Translations under genes and position numbers: made by a program | Part shown: positions 18,601 through 26,082 of the stretch, piece by piece | How the letters are laid out: each line of letters begins with the position of its first letter | How positions within the stretch are numbered: the stretch's first letter is position 1 | Notes under the pieces: generated by a model | The model's input: the letters and a program-made list of their open reading frames with translations, nothing else | What the model was told of the DNA's origin: nothing | Database searches by the model: none | From: SIG588 sp964515215 | GTDB lineage: Bacteria > Bacillota > Clostridia > Oscillospirales > Acutalibacteraceae | Assembly: GCA_964515215.1 (NCBI GenBank) | Contig: CAZESL010000003.1 | Span: 1-52,255, forward strand | Reading direction: 5' to 3' | Length of the DNA: 52,255 nt

Positions 18601-21600
18601 GAAGGTAACGCAAGCGAGCCGAAAACGGTAGCCTATTCGCTGGATAACGAAGGGCCCGAAGCCGTGACGGGGCTTTCGGTGGTGGCGTTGTCCTCGAAAC
18701 TCACCCTTTCGTGGAACGACGTGCAGGCGGCGGACGCTTCGCACTTCATTCTGCAAACGGAAACGGACAACGGTTGGGCGACCGTGGCGAACAACATCAC
18801 CACCCTCGGCTATACCGTGACCAACCTGAAGGCCGACACGACCTACACGTTCCGCGTGGCGTGCGTGGACCTGCGCGGCAACGTGGGTACGTATTCCGAA
18901 CCCTTTACCGCAACAACGGCGGCAGACGTGACCGCACCCGTCGTTACGGCACAAAATCCTGCGCCTGCACGTTACAACAGCACCATCGCGTTCAACGCGA
19001 CGGCGAAGGACGATTGCGGTATTCAAAAGATCGAAGTGCAGGTGTCGCCCGACCGCAAGTCGTGGATGACGGTGACGAGCGAAGAATACGACGGCTATTC
19101 CTTCAGCCGCACTTTGTACTATGCGATCGACACGGCGGCATACGGTGAGGGAAGCCTCTTCGTACGGGCGGTGGCGACCGACTTTGCGGGCAACGTCAGC
19201 GACACGGGGGACACCGCCCCGCTGACCGAATACGTGGTGGACCGTACCGCGCCTGCGGCACCGCAAAACGTGACGGCTGTCGGCAACGACGGTTACATCA
19301 CCGTGTCGTGGAGTATGGGCGGTGAAAACGATATCGGTCGGTACAATGTGTATCGCGCCGAGGCGGCGGACGGGCCGTACAGCCTGATCGTATCGGCACT
19401 CTCGACGGTGAACTATCACGACCGTAACGTGGCGGCGGATACGGTATATTATTACGCGGTGGAGGTTACCGACAGTTGCGGTAACGTAAGCGCGCGTTCC
19501 GCCGCTGTTTCGGCCACTATGGCAAAAGATACCCAAAAGCCGCAGGTGACGCATATCGGCGCGACCTATGCAAATAAAGTCGGTCCGCAGTTGCACACCG
19601 TTTCGGTGACGGCGACCGATAACAACACCCTTGCGTGCATTGTGGTGGAGTATGCAACGAGCGTATCGCCCGATTACGTCCGTTTGATGACGGTGACGGA
19701 TATCGCTTCGTATTATAAGACCTTCCTGGTCGAACTGCCGCTGGATGGACTTGCCGACGGTGACAACGTCTTCTTGCGCGTATACGCCGAGGATACGGCA
19801 GGACTGCGCTCGGATGTTGTGACGGCGAAGTACACGGTGGATCTTACCGCACCGACCGTTTCGGCGTACACCGCCGCGATCGACGACCGCACAGTGACCC
19901 TTAACTGGATCGACGGCGGTGAGAGCGACCTGTCGGGTTTCTACGTTTACCGTTCGACCGACGGCGTGAATTTCACGCGGCTCGGTTCGCGTGCGGCACG
20001 TGCTGACGGGCAATACACGTTTACCGATTCGATCAGCGCGACCGAAAGCGGTACGTACGTGTACAAACTGGAGGCGACCGACGGAACGGGCAATACCGCC
20101 GCCTGGTTGCGTGCGGTGGAATACGTTTATCAGGAACCGGTATACGTCAATGCGGTACCCGTCGCACGGGCGACCGTGCCACTGTATATGACGGTCGGGG
20201 TGGAGGAACGTTTTGACGCGTCCCTTTCTACCGACGATATTGCGGTGACGGCGTATTTCTGGGAGTTCGGTGACGGTACGGTCTCTACCGAACAAAAACC
20301 TGTGAAGAAATACGAGGAAGCGGGTATTTACACCGTGAAATTGACGGTGTCGGATACCGAGGGTGCGACCTCTACCGTGACCACCACGGTGGACGTACGC
20401 GTGCGCGAATCCATCGGTACGCTGAGGGTGCAAGTGGTGGATGAGACGGGCAAAGCGCTGGCCTACGTTCCCGTCTACTTCGATCTCGGCTCGCCCGAGC
20501 AGACCATCGTTACCACCGATGCCGGTGGCGTTGCCACGATGCGCTTGCCCGACGGCAACCATGTCATCGGTATGTATACTGCGGGGTATCTGCCGGTGAA
20601 GAAGGAAACGGTCGTGCTGGCGAACGCCACCCGCACCGTTACCCTCACCACGGTGGAAGAGGAATTGGTGACAGGTCATTTTGAGATCACACGTATGACC
20701 TTCGATGAGATCGTGGCGGCGGGTATCGACGTGTACGATCCCGCAAACCAACACGTGTATTCGGCGACCGTAAGGGTGACCTACGGCTCCACACCGCTGA
20801 CGTTGAATTACTACCGTAACGACAGTACGATCCTCAGTTTCGGCGTGACCGACAGTAACGGTAAGCCGGTCGACACGTACGTCAACAAAAGCGGTGAAAA
20901 ACGTAAGATCACGTCGGTCACCTATATCGGCGGCGGCAGCGGCGGCACCGGCGGCAGCGGCGGTGGCGGTGACACGGGCAGCGATATCGTGGCGATCATC
21001 GATATTCCCGCCTCGGCGTCGTATTTGAAGGAATTCTTCGACGTACGTCTCCACATTGTGAACAACGCCGCCTCCACCTTCGTATTGGAAGACAACGAAG
21101 TGACGCTGAACGTGCCCGACGGTATGACGCTGATGGATCAGGTCAGCGGTGGGTATGCCGCCACCAACACGGTGAAGGTGGATGCCATTCGCGGGCAAGA
21201 GACCAAAACGATCGCGTGGGTATTGCGCGGCGACGACGCAGGCGAATATCATTTGTCAGCCGATTTCGTCGGCATGCTTGCTGAATTTAACGAGTCGGTG
21301 TCGGCACGGTTTGAGACCGAAGAAGCGATAAAAGTATACGGCTTGGAAGGCATTAAGTTCCGCATATTGGCGTCCGATGAGATCCACAACGACGCGTTGT
21401 ATTTCCAAGTGGAACTTGAAAACGAGCGGGATATTGATATCTATATGCCGAACATCGGGCTTACCGATAAGGTGAACAACGTGACTGCCTCGGTGCTGGG
21501 GCGTAAAGACGAGGAAGATTTCCTTGTGGACGCCTACATACTGAACGCATATATCCAGACGGAAAACGGTCAAAAGAGTTACCTTGCGGTGACCGAGGAC

Positions 21601-24600
21601 AGTCACGGCCGCACCTCTGTCGGTGTGGACGTGCTGGCACCCGGTCAGAAGATCGTGTACGAATACGTGGCGTACAACGCGTCGAATTACGACGGCATCG
21701 CCTATTTCCGAGAGGCTGTGATCCGCGAGTTTGAAGGTATGGCCGAGAACATCGAAGTGGGCTCGTTCCATAAGCAACTTTACAGTTTTACCGATTATTC
21801 CGCAAAGTTGGACGACGCGTTAAACGGAGACGCGCAACACGCGTACAACACCATCGTGAACGGCGACTACTATTACGTCGGTGAGGCGGAGAAACTGTGG
21901 AACTCGGTGCTGGAAGACGTGTATGAGACGGCGTCGCTGGTGCTTTCCGGTGACATCTCCTACTTGACGCAGGAGGATCAGCGTGCACTGATCGAAAGTA
22001 CCATTTTGCGTATCCTTTCGGACAGCAGCACCATCAAAGCGGTGGAAGACCGCTTGGCGTCGATCTACGAGCAGGACGTTCTCAAGATCTTCGGACATAT
22101 GGAGAACAAGTTGGTAGCGGATTACGGTGACGGTGAGGACACTTCGGCCGAGATCGCCAGTTTTATTGCGGAATTGGTGAAGGACAGCAAGAACTTCGCC
22201 ATCGTCTACCGCGAAAAAGGTTACGAAGCGTTGATGGAGGAGATCGAGCAACGTATGGCGGGGTACATCTTCGCCGGCGGGGTGGAATTTACCAGCATTG
22301 TTCTTGCCAAGCCCGATTCCATAACGGTCTCCGACGTCTTCGGTTTCGGTAAAGACGTGATCGCGGGCGTGCTCACCGCACTCAACGAGAGCGAGCAGGA
22401 TGCGGCGTATTTTGCCTTCTTGAAATTGCAGTGCAACGCCGAGATCAGTGCCGCCGTGTTGGATGCGTTGATCGACGCCACCGAAAAGGATGCACTCGAA
22501 CGTTTGAATGATGCGATCACGAAAGGGCTCTTGCAGCCGACGATGGGTATCTACTCCCTCTCGCAGTTGGATCTGAGCGAAAAGGAACTGCTGCACGTGG
22601 TGGCACGTCAAATGCGCGACGATCTCGATAAGAGTATGGAGGAATACAGCAAGAGTCTGGTCACCGCTTTGAATATCTTGAAGAACACGGGCAAGGCGGC
22701 GGCAAAAGTGGCGATCAACACGCTGGTGAAGACGGCGCTCGGCTCGACGCCGTACGGTCTGGTCGTGGCGGCGTTCACCATCATCGACGCTGTGTTTGGC
22801 TGGGGCGATTACGTAAAGCAGCAGGACAGTTTGCAGATCTACAACGAGATCACCAAAGCAATGGACGTTGCGCTGAAGGAAAGCGTGCAGCATCGCAACG
22901 AAGATGACGACTTCCTTTCGATGTTGTATCTGCGCGCGATCTGCGAGATGCGTCTGTACGGCGAGAGTACCTTCAAAGAATTTATGAAGGGGTATATGCT
23001 CGGCAAGTACGGTTTGATGGCTGTCAGCGAAGAGAAAACGATGGCGAAGATCAACCGTGTGTTCGATACCGACTACACCTTGATGGATGAGTGGTGGGAC
23101 GACGTGCAGTACGAGATCCTGTACGCGCGTGACCTGCTCTTCAACGTGGAGTACACTTCGGAACTCGAAACGCCGCGCGCACCGGTGGTGACGCCGGATT
23201 ATGAAACGTTACAGACGGTGCAGACCTTCTCCTCGGCATACGAATATTGCTTTGCGGACGGTGTGTGGAAGTCTTGTGATAATGCGCCCATCGCCTTTAC
23301 GGTCGGCGTGACGCCTTCCGTACTGCGCGTGCGTAAAAAGGCAGGAGATTTCAACTTCGCGGGAGATATCACCACCGTAAAGATCTTTGCGCAAAAGGAA
23401 CTGAGCAAACTCATTACGGTGCGGTTTGACGGTGTGAACTATTCCATCGACGGCTTGTCTGCCGACCGCACCTATCAGGTGTACTTTACCAACGACGAAA
23501 GTGCTGTGGCACAGTGGAAAACGGCGCGCACGGTACAGGGCAGTGCGGATACTGTGACGGTGAGCGGTGCGGGTACGGCGCAATACGTCATTCTGCGCAG
23601 TTGCCATAACGCATTGTTGTATGAAACGGCGTCAATTCCGCGTGTGATCACGGTAGCGCACAAGAAACCGTTGGCTTTGACCGTTGACGGCGGTGGTGCG
23701 GTCAGCCAGTCGGCGGCATCCGGCTTCTATTTCAACGGCGAGGTGATCGACTTGTTGGCAGAGCCGTTTGCGGATAGTCAGTTTGTCGGTTGGTTCATCG
23801 ATGGTGAATGTGTGAGTGTCGACCGTCATTACGTGGCAGAGATGAGTGACACGCTGGCAATTACCGCGCGGTTCACGGGTGCCACGGTGGAGGCACTGAC
23901 CATTACGCAGTTGCCGCATAAACTGGTGTACTATGTGGGCGAATCGGTGGATCTGAACGGCTTGTGCGTGACAGCAACCTATTCGGATGATACTACTAAA
24001 GAGGTTACACCGCAGGCGGCATGGTTTGAAAGCAATGTGGTGGGGCAAACGCAACTGGTCGTTGCTTACAGCGGCTATACCGCGCGTTGTGCGGCTACCA
24101 TTCTTTCCAACTGCACCCACAAATACGACAACGGGTGTGATACACACTGCGAGTTGTGCGGTGAGGTGCGTGAAACCGAACACAACGTGGTGATCGATGC
24201 GGCAGTGGCGCCCACCTGTACCGAAGCAGGTCTCACCGAAGGATCGCATTGCGATGAATGCGGCGAAGTGCTGGTGGCGCAGGCAACGGTGGCTAAGCGC
24301 GGTCACAAGTTTGTGGACAACGTGTGTACCGTGTGCGGCATGCACCGTTACTACACCTATACCGTGACCGACGGTAAGGTGACGATCACGAAGGTCAATC
24401 CCGCTTTGAAGGGCGACGTGGTGATTCCCGACACGCTCGGCGGATATCCTGTGACCGCTATCGGTGACAACGCGTTCCGCTATTGCCGCAGTATCACTAC
24501 GCTGACGATTCCCGCGGGGATCGAGAGCATCGGCAATTTTGCATTCAAAGAATGTGCGGCACTTACCACGGTGTATTACAATGCGGTTAACTGTACGGCA

Positions 24601-26016
24601 ATGGGCATTGCGGCGTATCCCGTGTTCGACGGTTGCGACGCACTTGAGACACTGTATATCGGTAAGGATGTGCAGAGCATTCCCGCGCAGGCGTTCCGCG
24701 CGGCGGCGATGAAAGCGGTGTATATCACCCGTAATACTAAGGTGATATACAAAAACGCGTTCTATCTGTGTGAACAACTCGCTAACGTTTACTATGTCGG
24801 CACCGCTTCGGACTACATGGCGGTGGATGTGCGTTCCTTCAACACGGCCTTCAAAGAGGCTGCGTTTGCCTTCGAAACGCCTTGCTTTGATGAGCACGAT
24901 TGGAAGGCGGCTTGTGACGCCTTGTGCGATCTGTGCGGTGAGACACGCGTGACGACTCACGAAAACGTGGTGGTCGATGTGGCCAAGGCGCCTACGTGTA
25001 CCGAAAGCGGCCTTACGGAAGGGAGCCACTGCACTGTTTGCGGTAACGTCATCGTAGCGCAGGAAACGGTGGAGACGACGGGCCACGTGTGGAACGAAGG
25101 CGAAGTGCTGGTGCCGCCCACCGCCGATGAAGCAGGCGAAAAGAAGTACACGTGTACCGTGTGCGGTGCGACCAAAACGGTGGATATCACCGATGCCAGC
25201 GTACGCGACGGCTACTACTATGTCGGCGGTGTGAAAGCACCCAATGCCGGTCTCGTGAAGGTCGAAGACGTATACTACTACGTCGGTGCCGATGCAGCTG
25301 TCAAGACGGGACGTTATGCGATCTCTCGCCTGAACGATCTGCCGATCGAAAAGGGGATTTACTACTTCTTTGCCGACGGAAAGATGAATCTTGCACGCGG
25401 CGTGTACGACGGCTACTATTACAACGAGCACGGTCGTTCGCAAGCGTATGCCGGCTTGGTGGCGTTCAACGGTGCGAAGTATTACATCAGCGATAACGGT
25501 AAGGCGGTGGTCGGCCGTTATTACATCAGCAAGTTGAACGGGCTGTTACCCAAAGCGCGTGCCTACACCTTCTTGGAGGACGGCAAAATGCTGGAAGATA
25601 CACGCGTACATACCGACGGGTACTATTATGAAAACGGTATTCGCGTGCCGTACGCCGGTTTGGTGGAATATGAAGGCAGTTACTACTACGTGGCGGATAG
25701 CGGTGCGTACGTGACGGGACGTAACTTCATCTCCAATATGAACAACTCGGGTATGGTGAAGGGGTATTATTACTTCCACGCCAGCGGCAAGATGCTGACG
25801 GGTAAGCGTGTGGTGTACGGTTACTACTACGAAAACGGTTACGCTCCTTCGTACGTCGGTCTGGTCAAGGTGAACAACGACTATTACTATGTCCAACTGA
25901 ACGGCGCCGTGGTGAAAAACAACGACCGCTTCCTGGTCTCCAAGACCAACGGTTTGCTGGAAAAGGGTTACTATTCCTTCGATGGCAACGGACGTATGAT
26001 CGGTCGCGTAGAGTAA
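15601..26016 (+). CDS. Giant secreted mosaic protein: LRR, FN3, PKD, helical island, C-terminal YYY repeats
   Basis: This 3471-residue exported protein is probably cell-surface associated. Layout by eye: signal peptide (1-31); BspA-type leucine-rich repeats (about 60-650) interrupted by Cys-rich CxxCG motifs; an Ig-like segment; fibronectin-III-like and Ig-like domains in alternation (about 820-1510, FN3 starts near 824, 1019, 1219 and 1419); a PKD domain (about 1517-1600, YFWEFGDG); a carboxypeptidase-regulatory-like domain (about 1605-1690); a Gly/Ser linker (about 1777-1794); a long alpha-helical region (about 2060-2500) with a hydrophobic stretch near 2380-2402; InlB/bacterial-Ig-like domains (about 2695-2835); Cys-rich modules and further LRRs (about 2838-3190); and four C-terminal repeats of DGYYY..AGLV..YYYV type (3201-3471). 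No LPxTG is present, so attachment probably uses the C-terminal repeats. The ligand is unknown. Confidence 0.85.
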   Translation: MKRIVSIFLTAVLLISMLPAGVVKFEFIAKAEDSLGMGDIEVELPEIWEDVEDWSTVFTYTTVNDEATITGVQDKSISGKLNIPEMIDGYPVTAIGSKAFENCGSLTEVTIPDSVKTIGYGAFSYCYGLLYVHLPNGLTTIQDSTFNLCYSLVSIYIPNSVTTVESYAFADCSSLEAVFYAGTSRSWNSIYIGDSNGPLKPDYMMGYLPASVYYLPTDCLHTWSDGNLCDRCGTDKYLSCYGYYSQGGYATLSSVASVIRGKIYLPSELNSYPVMSISGAFYGCRNITEVILPDGVQTIGNNTFRYCSSLEKVFIPCTVTSIGDGAFYDCTALKTVEYDGTEADRATITVGSDNEYLTNATWNCAEAGCIHDFGDDNLCDLCGADTYAGAYTYTVENGEATLTGVNGDIAGNIVLPATLGGYPVTAIGSDAFYCRDQITSVVIPYGVTTIGDAAFYYCGALAEVNLPDSVTNIGNNVFCWCTSLTEITLPPCVTSIKNGTFTQCTALSQVYVYDALLIIEDYAFENCVSLEKMTVLTADGGSEDGSSSSDGPESMTVLVEIPYGVTRIGGNAFSGCTSITAVSLPDTLTSIGSLAFFGCTSLKTVTIPASLTVIEGGMFAGCATLAVVRLPQSITTVWQSAFADCAMLKQVFYGGGKADHAKMVIYHDNDAFVNATWHYALTCEHAYDNACDADCNLCGEVREASHAYEEIVVTPTYLEEGYTLYLCSVCDDAYRDHTAPSLPRETLLAEYLALEYTTAYYKGCPLTPAVFLTYNGEALDAAGELAVTYANNGTVGTALVTVEGVNRFVGTVELTFTIAYESIPTPIVNVTALGEVGKISLSWGKANEINTTSYRIYRKAQGEEDFTLLTTVNGREILTYEDTAVEKDETYFYYVTGVDIYGAEGEPSAETAATVLRDVTAPTVLKITPAAASTVTGAVTLSATVSDNVGAVKVVWAYSVDNGETWVTIGDGADANFRAVFDTTALDVLAVKVQAVACDAEGNASEPKTVAYSLDNEGPEAVTGLSVVALSSKLTLSWNDVQAADASHFILQTETDNGWATVANNITTLGYTVTNLKADTTYTFRVACVDLRGNVGTYSEPFTATTAADVTAPVVTAQNPAPARYNSTIAFNATAKDDCGIQKIEVQVSPDRKSWMTVTSEEYDGYSFSRTLYYAIDTAAYGEGSLFVRAVATDFAGNVSDTGDTAPLTEYVVDRTAPAAPQNVTAVGNDGYITVSWSMGGENDIGRYNVYRAEAADGPYSLIVSALSTVNYHDRNVAADTVYYYAVEVTDSCGNVSARSAAVSATMAKDTQKPQVTHIGATYANKVGPQLHTVSVTATDNNTLACIVVEYATSVSPDYVRLMTVTDIASYYKTFLVELPLDGLADGDNVFLRVYAEDTAGLRSDVVTAKYTVDLTAPTVSAYTAAIDDRTVTLNWIDGGESDLSGFYVYRSTDGVNFTRLGSRAARADGQYTFTDSISATESGTYVYKLEATDGTGNTAAWLRAVEYVYQEPVYVNAVPVARATVPLYMTVGVEERFDASLSTDDIAVTAYFWEFGDGTVSTEQKPVKKYEEAGIYTVKLTVSDTEGATSTVTTTVDVRVRESIGTLRVQVVDETGKALAYVPVYFDLGSPEQTIVTTDAGGVATMRLPDGNHVIGMYTAGYLPVKKETVVLANATRTVTLTTVEEELVTGHFEITRMTFDEIVAAGIDVYDPANQHVYSATVRVTYGSTPLTLNYYRNDSTILSFGVTDSNGKPVDTYVNKSGEKRKITSVTYIGGGSGGTGGSGGGGDTGSDIVAIIDIPASASYLKEFFDVRLHIVNNAASTFVLEDNEVTLNVPDGMTLMDQVSGGYAATNTVKVDAIRGQETKTIAWVLRGDDAGEYHLSADFVGMLAEFNESVSARFETEEAIKVYGLEGIKFRILASDEIHNDALYFQVELENERDIDIYMPNIGLTDKVNNVTASVLGRKDEEDFLVDAYILNAYIQTENGQKSYLAVTEDSHGRTSVGVDVLAPGQKIVYEYVAYNASNYDGIAYFREAVIREFEGMAENIEVGSFHKQLYSFTDYSAKLDDALNGDAQHAYNTIVNGDYYYVGEAEKLWNSVLEDVYETASLVLSGDISYLTQEDQRALIESTILRILSDSSTIKAVEDRLASIYEQDVLKIFGHMENKLVADYGDGEDTSAEIASFIAELVKDSKNFAIVYREKGYEALMEEIEQRMAGYIFAGGVEFTSIVLAKPDSITVSDVFGFGKDVIAGVLTALNESEQDAAYFAFLKLQCNAEISAAVLDALIDATEKDALERLNDAITKGLLQPTMGIYSLSQLDLSEKELLHVVARQMRDDLDKSMEEYSKSLVTALNILKNTGKAAAKVAINTLVKTALGSTPYGLVVAAFTIIDAVFGWGDYVKQQDSLQIYNEITKAMDVALKESVQHRNEDDDFLSMLYLRAICEMRLYGESTFKEFMKGYMLGKYGLMAVSEEKTMAKINRVFDTDYTLMDEWWDDVQYEILYARDLLFNVEYTSELETPRAPVVTPDYETLQTVQTFSSAYEYCFADGVWKSCDNAPIAFTVGVTPSVLRVRKKAGDFNFAGDITTVKIFAQKELSKLITVRFDGVNYSIDGLSADRTYQVYFTNDESAVAQWKTARTVQGSADTVTVSGAGTAQYVILRSCHNALLYETASIPRVITVAHKKPLALTVDGGGAVSQSAASGFYFNGEVIDLLAEPFADSQFVGWFIDGECVSVDRHYVAEMSDTLAITARFTGATVEALTITQLPHKLVYYVGESVDLNGLCVTATYSDDTTKEVTPQAAWFESNVVGQTQLVVAYSGYTARCAATILSNCTHKYDNGCDTHCELCGEVRETEHNVVIDAAVAPTCTEAGLTEGSHCDECGEVLVAQATVAKRGHKFVDNVCTVCGMHRYYTYTVTDGKVTITKVNPALKGDVVIPDTLGGYPVTAIGDNAFRYCRSITTLTIPAGIESIGNFAFKECAALTTVYYNAVNCTAMGIAAYPVFDGCDALETLYIGKDVQSIPAQAFRAAAMKAVYITRNTKVIYKNAFYLCEQLANVYYVGTASDYMAVDVRSFNTAFKEAAFAFETPCFDEHDWKAACDALCDLCGETRVTTHENVVVDVAKAPTCTESGLTEGSHCTVCGNVIVAQETVETTGHVWNEGEVLVPPTADEAGEKKYTCTVCGATKTVDITDASVRDGYYYVGGVKAPNAGLVKVEDVYYYVGADAAVKTGRYAISRLNDLPIEKGIYYFFADGKMNLARGVYDGYYYNEHGRSQAYAGLVAFNGAKYYISDNGKAVVGRYYISKLNGLLPKARAYTFLEDGKMLEDTRVHTDGYYYENGIRVPYAGLVEYEGSYYYVADSGAYVTGRNFISNMNNSGMVKGYYYFHASGKMLTGKRVVYGYYYENGYAPSYVGLVKVNNDYYYVQLNGAVVKNNDRFLVSKTNGLLEKGYYSFDGNGRMIGRVE

Positions 26017-26028
26017 AACCCAAAACAA

Positions 26029-26077
26029 CAATCAACCCCCGTGCGGTTCTGTGAATCGCACGGGGGTTGATTGTTTA
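26029..26077. terminator. Bidirectional terminator between convergent genes
   Basis: A perfect 17-bp stem (26029-26045 with 26057-26073) around an 11-nt loop serves the giant gene on the plus strand and the mannosidase gene on the minus strand. T-rich stretches follow on both sides. Confidence 0.88.
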
Positions 26078-26082
26078 GAATA

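Noticed and set aside
16918..21252. A 1444-codon open frame antisense to the giant surface protein
   Set aside because: It mirrors the codon bias of the plus-strand gene, has no start signals and no domain. The plus strand has a signal peptide and clear domains.
15601..26016. Splitting the giant gene into several genes
   Set aside because: One uninterrupted frame with continuous domain order and a single signal peptide, promoter and terminator supports one protein.
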